Shown here in pieces: positions 13,101 to 25,301 of a stretch of 64,000 nt of DNA. Under the pieces are notes generated by a model that did no database searches, was not told the DNA's origin, and saw nothing but the letters and a program-made list of their open reading frames with translations. A program made the translations under genes and the position numbers. Origin of the DNA: Neurospora tetraspora (taxonomy: Eukaryota > Ascomycota > Sordariomycetes > Sordariales > Sordariaceae); assembly GCF_033439725.1 (NCBI RefSeq), contig NW_026944390.1, positions 1,550,001 to 1,614,000 on the forward strand. Reading direction: 5' to 3'. Position 1 is the stretch's first letter, and each line of letters opens with the position of its first letter.

Positions 13101-14455
13101 CAGGGGCGGCGAGGAGCCGAGGACGAGGACTTTTTGGCGAGTCGTTAGCCAGGGGGGCTAACCGGCTCTTGGGATTTTCTTTTGCACGCAGAAAAGAATA
13201 ATGACATTTCCTTCCATACGAACACGGCTTGATTACTATTCATGCCCATTTGTCGAAGCGAAGGTTCGCCAAAGACCGTCAACCTCCAAGAACGGGCAAG
13301 TTGCCTAGGCGTTCAAAACAACGTGACCATGTTCGTTGTTCGCCAAACGTGTTCGAGAAACAAAACGGTCCATGAAGAAGGACGAGGATCTAGGAACTAG
13401 AAATGGCTGCAAAAGAAGAACCTGTTTTGCCCAGCGAATAAGTCTCCGAAAAAGTCTCCGAAAAAAAGAAAGAGATGTGTTATGGAAAGGTTTGCTTCCG
13501 GTGTTGATCAGGTTGATCACTTACAGGTGGTGATGACTGTGATGGGCGAGGGTGGGTAAGGGGGATTATCCAAGTTCCTGTCGCTATTGTCTTTACGTTT
13601 CTCAAGTCCCGTGCTTGTTCTGTTCATCTGTGGTCACTGCAGTGCATTTGGACACAGATTGATCACTGAGGTCATCGTGACCTATGTCATCCGTGCTCCA
13701 AGATGTCTCGAGCTTTCCGACGAGGGCCTCCTTTACACTACACTTGAAGTTTAACAGCGGGAAACATCAAAGCTTCACATCGTCAACCTCATGGATCTCG
13801 CTACCGGTCTTCCTCAAGCAACCTTCGTCTCTGACATTGATGTGGGGTTCTGTCAGCAAGTGATTTGTCGCTAACATCCTCAGTGGCGTTCTTGGGTAGA
13901 AGTTCTTAAAGGCGACTTTCAGTGGAGCGCTTGTTGTTGGACCGCGGCAGAGTGAGTTCCTCTTGGATGGATGGGCACTAGTTTGTACAAGAAATCATTG
14001 CTCGCTGTGCAATTGAATCATGTAGAATGAGTCGTTTCCTGTGCGTCACCCTAGTTCCATGCCCATGCACTGTATTTCTAGGCTACTGTCGGTAACCGGG
14101 CAGTCACTCGGTATAGGCTGCAGCGAACCATCAGGTGGATGCTTGCTATCAGTGGGCAATCCTTCCACGACAGTTGATGCTGTGACGCGAGATCGAAAAT
14201 CTTGCTTCCAAAAAACGTCACCCTCACGACAACAACCATCTTTCGCCCTCTTACATTCGACATCCGCACCAAGCGAACGCAACCCGCATCGCCAGTTAGA
14301 CGCGCCGCTCTCCGAACAATCCTCCGTGCTGCTGCCCCTCCTCCCCTCCCGACCACCATCGACACCTCCGACCTCGTCTACCGAACACCAGTGACTGTGC
14401 AAATCAAACTGCACAGTCAGGCGCATTGCCACCAGGGTTCACTTAAAAGTCCTTG
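10131..14455. other. Gene-poor stretch before the F-box gene
   Basis: Base composition is ordinary. Several overlapping open frames of 60-155 codons (for example 10288-10755, 11086-11472, 11363-11803) occur on both strands, but none shows a domain or a plausible exon chain. The last few hundred bases are probably promoter and 5' UTR of the next gene. Confidence 0.4.
12351..12405. repeat. Short tandem repeat
   Basis: Two adjacent copies of a unit of about 27 bp beginning GCCTGACTCAGGCCACGG differ by a few bases. Each unit contains a small palindrome (CCTGACTCAGG), so the array could fold into hairpins. Confidence 0.6.
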
Positions 14456-17400
14456 ATGCACCCAGGCTCGACCGAGACTCCTGTATCGTTACCCCGAGAT
14501 CCAAATCCAATATCTTCCGACCAAGCCGCCCAACATGGCTCGCCTCGCTCCCAGCCAAGCTCCCCAGATGATGCCTCTCCTCACGAGAGCATCTTTGGCG
14601 GAGATGTCGCTTCTGGGAGTGACGATGGCCATCGCTTCGATCAAGACTTTGGCCGACTGAGGGCCGCCGACTATGTCTCCGCGGCCCAACCGGTTATGAC
14701 TGCTGGTCAACGCATCGTTGAATATGAAAACGCCTTACTACTGTCGCGACAACACACCCCGCATACATTGGCGTTCCAAGTTGTTAAGAACGCTTCTTCC
14801 TCCCCGGGACGCGTCAAGTTGACAGATTTCCCCAACGGTATGTCCATTTGGGTCGCGTGGTTGATATTCCCATTGCGCTGGGCTCGTAGCTTACAGATAC
14901 TCTCCCAGAAATCCTGACCCATATCCTATCGCATCTGCACCCCGATTCTCACGGAGACGTCGCTCTGGTCTCGAAGCGCTTCTACCACCTCGTTGCGGCC
15001 CCCTATGCCTGGCGCAGAGCCTTCCTGCGCAACTTTCCTGGCCAAGAATCGTTACTCTCGGCAAAGAAAAAGAGCGAGTTCGCCAACGACGATGGAGAGG
15101 TGGACAGAATACGCTCCGAGTCTCGGTACTTTGCCAGACTGAGCGCCATGGCCACATGGCGTAGCGAGTATCTTCTCCGCACTCGGCTGCTCAGGAGTGT
15201 GTCCCGCGGAAAACCCGACGGCTCCTCGAACCTTTCAATCCAGTCTGGAAAGAAGGCAGCCGCCGTGTTGACATATAGCCCAAGGCTTTCTTGGATGGTC
15301 ACCCATTTGCACGCCGTATTTTCCGGTAATCGGAATGGGCCGCGTGTGATGCATGGTTCCAGGGATATAGGAATGGCGTCTGTCAGCGATCCTACCACTG
15401 GTAAAATCGAAAAGCTGGGTATGGATGACCAGTTTCACTTTCAGCAGCTGGACGAAATTCATCCCGGTCTCGTGTACTACGGAATGGGCGACGGACCAGC
15501 AGCGGTCCCCAACGTCATCGACGTTAGTCAGCCCTATGGTCTAATCGGCGCCGAAGCGTTCCCTGGTGGTCGGGTTTACTTCAAACCACAAGGTCAGCTG
15601 CGCGGCCGATTCCTGGGAATCGTACCGGAAACAGTCGATGACGATCCTGAGATTCCCCAAATTCCCGAGCTCTTGGATGCCGTCTGCTCCGTTTGGATCG
15701 CAAAGTCGCCCAATGTACCGACAGCGACCGACTCGATGATTGGTATGTTCACTGGCTCAACGCTCGGCATAGTGACCGCTTATACTCTTGGTTATGAAAT
15801 CTCGGGTCGCCGCGCCGGCAACCGCGTTGGCGAGATCACCGCGCGCTGGGTGCTCAGCCCTGGCGTGCCTATTGTGGACATCAAGGTCGATGACAACTAC
15901 AACTTGAGACGCAAAGGCATGAACAGAGTTTGGGCTGTTGCTCTGAATGCACTCGGAGAAGTTTTCTATCTAATCCAGACACCGACTCCTTCTTCAACTC
16001 GTGGAAAGTCGACAACTCTGCTCAAGGATGCCTGGGATGCCGGACGCACTGCTTATTGGGAGATGATCGAAGCCACCCGGCGTATCGCAGCACCTGATGA
16101 TTTCGACAAGAACGCAGCTGATGGTTCATACTCACCGCGCTCATCGGCAAATTTCATGAATCTGAGCAGGGCACAAATCTTTGCTGAGGCTCGAGAGATT
16201 GAATCTTTCTTCCGCCGTAAACCAGCTGATTTCCGGAGAGCTTGCTTAGGCTGGGATATGCAACGGAAACTCGAAGTTGACTTTGCTGCCGGTGATGAAA
16301 ATGGCAGCGAGGCCATTTTCGAGATCGATTGCGGTTTGGAGGAGGGCGTCCCTCCTGCTGTTCGGAGATATGTTAGACACAAGGCTAGCCCGGTGGTCAA
16401 TCCAGAAAAGGTTGCGGCCTTGTTGTCTTCAGCACCCACAGCCTCTATTTTTAGGGGTACGGAGACGCCGAAAAGCTTGGATTCTCTTCCTCAGTCCACC
16501 ACCGTCGATGGAGAGAAGCCTACGGCCATTTACGCCTCAAGCGGAGCACCCTCGACCTCAGCCACGCCCGCAGGAGACATGATTAATGGTTGGTCTGTCA
16601 CTGACTACAAGCTAAAGATGCCTCTAGGGGCAGAAATCACCGCCAGCGCCATTGATTTGTCTACCTATGCTGTCATGGCGGCATTTGAGGACCCTCTTTG
16701 CTTCGAGCATGATGGAAGTGGCGCCACGTCGAAGGAGATTCCTGGTCGCCGCGCCCGCTATCTTGCTGTAGGAACCAGCACCGGCTCAGTGAACGTGTGG
16801 AACATAAGAGATCATCACTCTTCCCATATGGTCATGCCTTTGCGGGTCATTCAGACCGACTCACCCGCTATCTCTAGTCTTGCCCTTTCGGCTCTTTATC
16901 TACTTCACGGCGGTACTGACGGCGTGGTCCAAGCATGGGACCCGTTGGCTTCAACAAATGAACCTATCCGAACCCTCAATGCAAAGATGTTGGGCCGGAT
17001 CCCTCGTCCCATTCTCTCACAAGCTCCTGCGATGGAACGAAATGTCTACTCTGCTGTTCGCGCCATCTTCTTGGATCCCGATCCGACTGTCCTTCGAGGC
17101 GTGTCGGCATGGGGCAACAACATCAGGTTCTGGTCTTATAGCTCCACGAATCAAACCCCAGGCCGGAAGCGACGTCACAGGCATAACGACGTACACGGCC
17201 GGCTTACCAGTCGTAGAACCAGCCACCACGTCTCTGGCTTCATTGCCGCGGAAGAGGCGGAGCTTATCCACGAGGAGGAGACGCGCACTCGCGAGACGGC
17301 TCGGCTCCGTTCGCGGTTTGGGCAAGGCTTGGCAGATATGACTGAGGAAGAAGCACTTCTTTATGCCCAAATGATTTCCGAGGAGGACTTCATCAAGCAA

Positions 17401-18123
17401 GAGTCGCTTCGGTTGGCAGCTGAGGCAGAGATGGGATCGACTGCTGATGAAGAATGGGAAAGGTTGCCGTCCACGGGGAGCAGCGCTGACCAGCTTACAC
17501 CCGAGCCTAGCCTTCCTGGCGCTAGCCCGAGTGTGGCGGGAAGCGGTGCGAATCTCCCGACTGTCAATGCAGAGTCAGAGGAGGAAATGATCCAACGGGC
17601 TATTCGCCTGTCACTGCTTGAAAGCAACGGCGGCGTGGATGATGCTGTTGCAGTGGCACCGGCACCGGCACCAGAACCAGCAGCAGCAGAAGCAGAGCAG
17701 TACCCTCCTCGCAGCCCGAGCCCCCTACCCGAGTTCTCCATCAAGGTGAAGCCCTTGAAGGGCAAAGGAAAGAGCAAGCAACCTTATCTTGCGACTGGAT
17801 CCTCCTCATCTCACAGCACGCCGGTCAGCTCCTTCCCCGAGACCGGTTACATCAACGGCTCGGCCTTCGGGCTGGATCCTTCCGACATTGCCTACGATAC
17901 CGTCCCGGCAGCAGCAACTGCACACACCGAGTTTGGCGGTGATGTTGACGAGGATCTGGCTCTTGCTTTGAGGTTGAGCTTAGAGGAGGAACAAGCCCGC
18001 CAGGGCCGGATGGCGCATGAGAACGGTATAGCGATGGCTTCTGATGTGCGACACGCGTTGGAGAACTCGGAAGAGTTTCCGAGGTTGGATGTGAAGGGGA
18101 AGGGGAAGGGTAAGATGATTTGA
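14456..18123 (+). CDS. ufo1: Ufo1-like F-box protein with beta-propeller and C-terminal UIMs
   Basis: Predicted join 14456-14837 and 14897-18123 (59-bp intron, GTATGT..TTACAG) gives 1202 residues. The intron falls at the start of the F-box: residues 128-170 read D-T-L-P-E-I-L-T-H-I-L and continue through a V-S-K-R-F-Y core. The middle has WD40-like strands, for example SVNVWNIRD near 755 and GVVQAWDP near 803. The C terminus has UIM-like helices near 942, 1021 (EEEMIQRAIRLSLLES) and 1145 (DEDLALALRLSLEEE). F-box plus propeller plus UIMs is the layout of yeast Ufo1, a substrate receptor of SCF ubiquitin ligases whose UIMs limit its own stability. At about 1200 residues it is far longer than yeast Ufo1 because of long linkers. 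The ATG at 14456 is the first in frame; the track's earlier codon is TTG. Confidence 0.85.
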
Positions 18124-19612
18124 AGTATTTGTTGGATGGTCAAGTTGATGGGATGTTGATGGATATGAAAGTTATTATGTTAGTGCTTGGAAAGTTGGAA
18201 GTTCGTTTCCCCGTAGTTGGTCTTGATCGTACCGTCCCGGAGCATCTTCAGGCTCTCCAGGTTGGTAGATCATAGAATACTAGCGTTATTGCGCTTTGAC
18301 TGCGCTCTATGAGGTTGAACAGGAGCGCAGAATTGTTTGAAGCCTTATCGGGATGTCTTTCTTTGCATGATCCAGCATGACTTGGGGGTGTATGCCTGTT
18401 CAGGTTCTCGGCGGGTCAATCGCGTGTGTACCTTCCTCGTCCATATGCCGGGTCTCGCTGTTGCCTAGCCTGTTATTAGAACAAGAGGGAAGGAACAGTG
18501 ATTCGAAGAGCGCATGTGAAGGCCTGGTGTGTAAAATCGGCAGGTATGAACGATTGACCAGGTTCCATTGTGTTTGGCCCACCTGACCCAGATTGCGTCT
18601 GATGGCCACCTTGCCATCTTCTCTCTCCTGCCTCACTATCACTTCACATCATCGGTTGTTCATCGCACACGTTTCAGAAGCCCTCATCTGCGCCTCAATC
18701 TTGACTTTCTTCCGGTGTCCAGATTGCTCATATATGTATAGGTAGCGCTGCACTCGAGGCATATCTACCTGCTAACGCAAGTCCAGATCCCCCCATGCTT
18801 TGCAAGGAAGGAGTTCGAAAGCATGTCGTACGACCCTCTGTGCCTGAACCCATACCTGGTGTACCTTGTGGACGGTTGAACAGGCCTTTCTCCCCAGACG
18901 GATAGGTCTCGTCAACATCCGACCATGCAAAAGGTAGGGCATTTTAGGTGTTGTACAGATGAAGGGATCCGAGTTCGAGAACCACAAAGACGGGATGTCT
19001 CAGCACTGCCTGCCCAAAGTCTTAATGGGGATATGCGACGATAACAAAAGCATATCATGTATATTAAGCTTCCATGCACTCACCCCTTTGCCTCCAGGCA
19101 CCCAAAATTTCACCAAGGTTCCGAAGCACTCCTCAATATCTTCAGCAAACTCTTTACTACTATCTTCAAACTTGGTAGTGTAATCGATCTACCATAACCA
19201 AACTTCGCAACGCAAGTCTTTTAAACATCTCGGCTATTGGAATCCTACTCATCGTGTATTCGTGCCCAGAGGGACCGATTTTTGCCACGTACTCAGAATA
19301 TAATCAACGATTATCTTAGGGAATTGCAAAAAAGGATGAGCACATCATGCATTGGCTTAAGAACCTAAAAACAGATAATATTGGCTATAAAGATGGCCGA
19401 TATGCGGGAAATGTTGGGAAGGCTGTAAAGTTTGGGTGCGCGTAGGTTTTGGGGTGGGTGCACGGAGGGTTACTCTTTATATTCTAACAGGTCAGGCTAT
19501 GAGTTTTGCTCCCATCTCTTTGCAAGTTTCGCGATTATCCCTCTTTTTACACTCTCATCACGAACCCGCTTGTTCGTTCAACTTTGAGATTACAAACAGC
19601 ATACCTTCTACC
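18124..19612. other. Intergenic region
   Basis: It holds the 3' UTR of the F-box gene and, presumably, the promoter of the next gene. Open frames under 75 codons look like chance. No repeat or RNA gene was seen. Confidence 0.5.
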
Positions 19613-21594
19613 ATGGAGCCACTCATCAAAAATCCTATGATATCTGGCAAATTTGGGCCACGGTCGGACTGTGTTGACCAAGATAACAACAACTGGAAGC
19701 CAGGCGTTCTCAGACGTTTTCCCTGGCTTGGAGTCATCCCGTTGATATTGAGTATCTGTTGTGAGTACACAACTCAACCTGCACGCCCGAACCGATCTTA
19801 ATCCAGCACCGGCCACTCACATACTGTCTTGTCCGTTTAGGCACAGGACTTGCCATTGGAGTCGTTCTTGAGAGCAGTGGTCAGCCAGAGGCGGATTGGT
19901 CTGGACTCAAGCAACCAGGTGTTCTTTTGGCCTACACCTCAACTCTTGCAAACGCATTGACTGGGCTTGCTTTCGCCCAAGCAGCGGTGGTTTTCTGGAC
20001 ACAGGCTGTGCAGCCAATGCCAGTTGAGTATCTTCTTTCTTTCTTTATTAAACCCATACCTTGCTAACACATTAGCTAGGTCAGCAACCTGCACTATTAC
20101 TGGGCAGGCTCTTCGAGCACCATAGGAGCTTTCAGATCACTTTGTCGCAAAAGAGCCATCCGAGCAAGTATAGGTGAGGTCTTGGTCTTCCCAATCACCA
20201 ACAAGCTTAGACTTAAGGTGAATATCGAATGCTGTCTTTTCTTCCATGGCTAAGCATTCAAGTAGTGACTATCATTGTGACTGTTACGGGCCTCCTGGGC
20301 GGTCCTCTGATGCAAAGAGCCTCCTATGTCCAGATCGTGGATGTGTCTCGTAACGGCACCGTCGATCTTCAAGTAGAGCACAATATCAGCGATACTCGGG
20401 GAGGTACGGTAGACGGGCGGAACACCAGAAACGTGATGTTCACTTCAGAATTTGCACAAGTAACCCGGGATTTCCAAGCTAAAACCCCCATTCACATTGA
20501 AGGGGCCTCGTGTGAGAATTGCACGTTGACTGTCAAGGTGACATCCATATCTATGCCCCGTTCTTGTTAATATCATAACATGTGTTGGTAATATTGAAGA
20601 CTAACTTCTACTCATGGCGGATTAGGCCTTCGGGTTCGATGTTGATCACTGTGAAGAGCTGACTTCTTCACCAACAAAGTATAACCTTACGATTGGCATG
20701 GAGACGATCGGAAACGTATCACGCATCTTCGAGTCCGCGATCAATATCTGGCTGGAAGATGAATCCTTTACCGCGCTCAACATTTCCACAAAACGCAAAG
20801 CGTCCTCGGACGGTGGTAATGACGCGTATCCAGAAGAATGTTCCGGCAAGCTAGTAGGCCAAACTTGCATCCTTGTACCCTCCATAGTGGCCTACAATCT
20901 CTCAATCAGGGGAGGAAAGGCATCCTTTCAGACAGACAGCTGGAAAGATGATCGTGTTCTGGAGCATATGTATGTCACCCAGTCACTTACTCCATGCAAT
21001 GTTAAGCTCGCCGTTATTCTATTAGGTGGCTGAAATAGCTAACAGAACGTCTTGCTCGTTCCAAGAAATTTGACATGGCCCAGATCGAATATGGGTGCGA
21101 GTATAAATATCCTGCCTCTCCAGGTCTTTGGATCAACCCTCTTCAACTCAATTGCCGAGGTGTGGTGGTCAGGCGCAGTGGGCTGGACAACAAAGGCCGA
21201 CGGACTTACAGCCAACTTATACACAGGAAACTGGTCCGCGGCTCCGTTTCCATGCAATCAATTCTATCTAGACCCCATGGACGACATAATCAACAGCTAC
21301 CGCGAACTGGCATTCCGCATTTCTGTCCACGCAGCCAATAACCCTGGGCATGACTCCCAGGGCGTCCCGCTCCCACGTGAAGCACAAAAGGGGATTCCGT
21401 ATACAAGTCACCTCACACAACTCCAGTACGCCGCCAATATCCCGGCACTGCTCCTCGCAGTAACCGTCAGCCTCGCCGGACCGCTGGCTACCATGGTCCT
21501 GCTATGGGGGTGGTGGAGACTAGGCAGGAGTTTCTCCATGAGTCCGCTGGAACTCGCCAATGCGTTCATTTCTCCTCCCGAAAAAGGACCCTAA
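19613..21594 (+). CDS. Multi-exon polytopic membrane protein, fungal family of unknown function
   Basis: Exons read 19613-19760, 19841-20022, 20080-20173, 20218-20537, 20626-about 20973 and about 21046-21594. The first four introns keep the frame; the fifth junction is uncertain because the strong donor at 20970 does not match an acceptor in phase. The first exon has a W-K-P-G-V-L-R-R-F-P-W start followed by a membrane helix. Further helices lie in exons 2 and 4 and near the C terminus (IPALLLAVTVSLAGPLATM). Between the last two is a large Asn-rich, Cys-containing, probably extracellular domain. The layout resembles a common ascomycete membrane-protein group near DUF3176. An in-frame TAA at 21592 ends this call, but family-like sequence continues in the same frame to 21918. 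Role unknown. Confidence 0.65.
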
Positions 21595-21918
21595 GGAAAG
21601 TCATCGTTAACACTGTTACCGGACTCGGAAAGTTACCTGGGTTACAATGGCGGCGGCGACGTTACTACTATGCAACAGGAGAACGAAGCAGGTGGAATGG
21701 ACGGTCTCTTTGTAGGTTGCAATAGTAACGCTTCAGCTGATGAACTGGTCGATCACTTCCGTCACAAAGGGAAGAGCTCCGGAGGAGGAGGAGGAGAACC
21801 AAAGATACAGTATGGTGTTGTTCACGGTGGAAGCGGTCGTCTTTCTTTTGCTGTTGTAGAGGGCTTGGAGATGGGCGCTGCTGGTCATCAGCCGAAGGAA
21901 GAGAGTTTGTTGCAGTGA
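21595..21918 (+). pseudogene. Possible severed C-terminus of the membrane protein
   Basis: The same reading frame stays open after the TAA at 21592-21594 for 107 codons. It includes SNASADELVDHF followed by KIQYGVV and GRLSFAVVEG, which resemble the conserved cytoplasmic tail usually seen after the S-P-L-E-L-A-N-A-F motif in this protein group. Either the TAA is a recent nonsense change, an unrecognised intron removes it, or it is read through. A sequencing error is also possible. Confidence 0.45.
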
Positions 21919-22474
21919 GGTTAGGGGCTGTGTAGGAAGGGAGCGTCTCTAATGCTTGCATTCTTATAACTACTATGGATTTGCATGTCCGGACACTCAA
22001 ACAGAACACCACTATCCACGGTCGTTTTTGGAAACAAAAGCAGCTTGGTTCAAAGCTTCGAAGGCAAACTTAGGTATGATACCCTTTCAATGGAAATGGT
22101 TATGGGAGATGATACTGTTTGGAGATCTTGGGTCCATGTTGGTGAGGAAATGCTGAGGCTTCTCCGTTCGGTTGTTTTCATAAGGAACTACAAGTCAAAC
22201 AAGATACCAGGAGTAACTTGCAACAGCCTTTGGCTTCATCATATCCATATAACACTAGGTACTACCGTCTTTGCCAGTGATCATTTTTTTCTGTTCAACG
22301 AAGATACAGAGTTTATGTGCACAGGAGAATAAGATAGACCTTTGACTTCGAGGTGTCTCAACGTCGATAGTTTGGATAATATAAGGCCTTCGGTCAAGAC
22401 ATATAAGCACATATGACCATAGATGGTAGAAAACTCGGGATCCCGTCCGCTCTCCCATAGATAAGCTACCAATC
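21919..22474. other. Boundary between host genes and accessory DNA
   Basis: No gene is recognised. From about 22440 on, short words shared with later repeats appear, such as the TCCCATAGATAAGC block also found near 25945. This marks the likely left edge of the accessory compartment. Confidence 0.4.
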
Positions 22475-22627
22475 GGAGGACTATCTATGGGAGCCGTTTT
22501 CGACAGGGGTTTGGATGACTCAGCTGAAAACGCCGCCCCCGTTTCTAGAACCGTTTTCCCATTGCCTTCGCCGTCGAGTGCACCGTTCCACTTACGCCAA
22601 GCCCAGCTGAGTAGGCTAGGCATACAC
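22475..22627. repeat. Dispersed repeat, copy 1 (target of the pogo element)
   Basis: About 145 bp, including GGACTATCTATGGGAGCC and a GTTTCTAGAACCG block, is nearly identical to 40838-40977. The pogo element inserted at the TA of CATACACTA at its right end. Copy 2 continues CATAC, then a solo LTR, then ACTACACAA. Confidence 0.8.
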
Positions 22628-22707
22628 TACCCGTGCCACGCCCCCACTTTTTTGGGACTCGCCAGACTCGCACCCCCTAAAGTGGGTGCTCACCACCAAA
22701 ACAACCA
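22628..22707 (+). repeat. Left terminal inverted repeat of the pogo element
   Basis: It starts at the TA and runs to AAAACAACCA. Directly after it a 17-bp segment ending CCAAAACAACCA is repeated in tandem; the right end has this segment only once. Confidence 0.9.
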
Positions 22708-22985
22708 ACCCACCAAAACAACCAGATTCTTGATATTTGCAACCATCTTTCTTCGCACAGCCACCACGACGTGTGCACGTATGGTATCGCGATCAAAACA
22801 ATGGAGGCTCGCTTGCAGAAAGCAGTAGATTTCCACCAAAAAAATCCTGAGTATCCAGTCAGTGCGCTGTGCAGGGATTTCGAGGTTCCCCGTCAACGCC
22901 TCCGCAACCGCCTCAAAGGCATTCCCCCCAAGAAAGGACAGCCCGCACACAACAGCCAGCTGTCTCCAGCAGAGGAAATCGCTCT

Positions 22986-23255
22986 TGTGACGGTGCCGGT
23001 CCGGCCATGACCAGAAAGGGCGTCGAAATGAACGGAATGCAGGTGAATGGAATGCAGGTGAATGGAATGCAGGTGAATGGAATGCAGGAGAATGGAATGT
23101 GGGTGAAGGGATTAGAGGACAGCGACCAGAGTATTTATTCGGGTCTACACGCATGTATCTAGTTCTCTTCCTCTTTTCTCCTCTTCACCTTAAATCTTCT
23201 GTCATAGATGGTATCCTAGCCTTGCCTTCGACTTATCCATACTAGCGCCCTTGCA
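22986..23255. repeat. Solo LTR in the transposase gene (270 bp)
   Basis: It begins TGTGACGG, ends CCCTTGCA and is flanked by the 5-bp duplication GCTCT (22981-22985 and 23256-23260). It contains a 15-bp tandem array (about 23031-23105). TG..CA ends plus a 5-bp duplication, with no internal retroelement sequence, define a solo LTR left by LTR-LTR recombination. Confidence 0.88.
23031..23105. repeat. 15-bp tandem repeat inside the solo LTR
   Basis: The unit AATGCAGGTGAATGG repeats about four to five times, with the last copies diverged (GGAG, GTGGG). Confidence 0.85.
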
Positions 23256-24840
23256 GCTCTCTGCAATTATATCGATCGTCTCGATAGGATTAACCTTGCT
23301 GTACGCCCTGAATTCGTCGAAGATGCAGCGAATTACATCCTTCGAACTCGTGCCTCCAAGGCCCAGCCTGCAGGAGGGACCCGCCCTGCGTTGGTCACAA
23401 CTGGGCGTCGCGGTTCATCCGCCGGCACAAGTACTCAAAGATGTTGCAGAAGAAGATGGATGCTGCCCGCAAAGACAATGAGGACGTGGATAAAGTGAGC
23501 CCGAATCCCTCGTGCAGATTACAGCCGAATTGCTAACGCTTTGTTATGATAGGTAGCGGCCTACTTTGCTAAGCTCCTTGACGTTATTCGCGCAGACGGT
23601 TTCCTACCATCAGACATATGGAATATGGATGAGACTGGCTTTCGTATTGGTATTGGAAAAGACCAAGTTGTGGTTACAAAACGGAAACGAGCCCATTACT
23701 TCGGCATCCCAGAAAACCGTGAATCAGCAACGTGCATTGAAGCTATCTCGGCGGCGGGAGAGTGCTGCCCGGCCTTCATAATTCTCACAGGTCAACTTCA
23801 TATGGCGAAGTGGTACAGGACCGCTGAACTCGATCCGCGCTCACGTATCGCCACTGCTCCTACCGGCTATTCCAATGATCAGCTATCTTTTGAGTGGCTG
23901 AAGCACTTCGACGAGCATTCAAAGCGTATGCAGCAGGGAAAGAAGAGGTTATTGATACTTGATGGCCATGGTTCACACCACACCAGGGAATTCATACAAT
24001 ACTGCGATGACCATGGGATTGTGGTATTTGGTTTACCCCCCTACCTTACACACTTACTACAACCGCTAGACGTTGTCGTCTTCCAGCCTTTGAAGCACTA
24101 CCATGCAAAGGCGCTTGACGTTCTTGTTCGTGATGGCCTCACCGAGATCACGAAGTTGGAATTCCTGTCCGTCATTGAAGGTGTAAAAAAGGAAGCCTTC
24201 AAAGCAACGACGATAAAATCAGCGTTCAAGAAGACCGGGATTCACCCATACAATCCAGATATAGTACTAAGGCCACTACAAGAACGTGTTATACAACACA
24301 CACCATCGCTAACTAGACAGACTTCCTCCTCCTCTACGCCATTTCAAACGCCTATGAACTTACGACAAATAAATAAGGCCGCTTCAGATTTGACAGCTAT
24401 TATAGATCAGAATAAGGCTTTGTCTCCTACCTTTAAAAGGAAGGTCACGAACTATATCAAAGGTGGTCAGATTGCTGCAACAGAGTTGATCCGAATCAAG
24501 AGAGACTTAGGGAGAACGCAGTATGCAGAAACCATCAAACGACAACGCAAAGCATTAAAAAATCGTCCCCTACAGAGTGGAGGCGTATTGAAGGTTTCTC
24601 ATGCACGTCCCATGGTACAAAAGAAGGAGGAAGACGACATCAAGCAAGCACGGGAGAAAGTTGAGAAGGCGGATAGCAAGGCCAAAAACGCAGCCAAAAA
24701 TACACTTTTTTGAAGCTGCAAAACTGGCTAGAAAATGGCGAAGGGATGGCAAGACTCAGCCTGCAGAGGTGTACCAAAAGGGGTATAATAACGTTAGATA
24801 TTTACGTCGTTGTTGAATATACCCTCATCTTTGCAGAATC

Positions 24841-24865
24841 TGGTTGTTTTGGTGGTGAGCACCCA
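24841..24865 (+). repeat. Inner part of the right TIR of the pogo element
   Basis: TGGTTGTTTTGGTGGTGAGC followed by ACCCA is the reverse complement of 22683-22707. The rest of this TIR lies at 25302-25361, displaced by the solo LTR. Confidence 0.88.
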
Positions 24866-25301
24866 TGTGACGAACGGCAGTCTGATCTGCCTAAGTAGGA
24901 TAGCTGAAGGTAAGAACTATCAGTGCTGTTCGGTGAAGCCAAAAGGTTCACAACAAGTATGCTTGCGTAATACTAGTCTCGGTGATAATGATCAATTGAC
25001 TACTGTCGAACTATCTGACAATCTGAGTTCTCCAGTCGTCCCTTTATACTCCGGGCCTTTCCTTGATGCCTTGGTCCTTGAGTGTCTATTGTGGTGATGG
25101 CTCACTGGTGGTGTTGCTCACTATGAGCCCTGCTCACCGTGAGCCCTGCTCACCGTGAGCCCTGCTCATTGTGAGCCCTGCTCATTGGGAGCCCGTGCGT
25201 CAGTGAGCCTCTGCATGCGCCTTTCAGGCCGATGCCTGCCCTTCTGAGGGTTACACTGGTTATCACAAGTGAGCAGTCGGGCGTCGCTTAAGTTCGTAAC
25301 A
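24866..25301 (+). repeat. Solo LTR inside the right TIR (436 bp)
   Basis: It begins TGTGACGAACGG, ends GTTCGTAACA and has the duplication ACCCA on both sides (24861-24865, 25302-25306). It contains repeated GAGCCCTGCTCA units near 25120-25200. Same family as 31605-32003 and the inverted copy at 60338-60814. Confidence 0.9.

Larger units (their letters stand above)
22801..24713 (+). pseudogene. Fot1/pogo-type DDE transposase, interrupted
   Basis: The N-terminal helix-turn-helix region (ATG at 22801) is intact up to LSPAEEIAL, then is split by a 270-bp solo LTR (22986-23255). Removing the LTR and one GCTCT copy restores ALCNYIDRLD in frame. A one-base frameshift lies near 23390, where the frame shifts into GHNWASRF-type sequence. 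An intron follows (23495-23552, GTGAGC..ATAG). The catalytic DDE_1 part is open from 23553 to the stop, with the three acidic residues visible in WNMDETGF, LILDGHGSHHT and LLQPLDVVVF. It would cut and paste elements carrying these TIRs, but in its present form it is not translatable as one protein. Confidence 0.88.

Noticed and set aside
23031-23105. CRISPR-like array
   Set aside because: The 15-bp units are contiguous without spacers, lie inside an LTR, and the genome is fungal.
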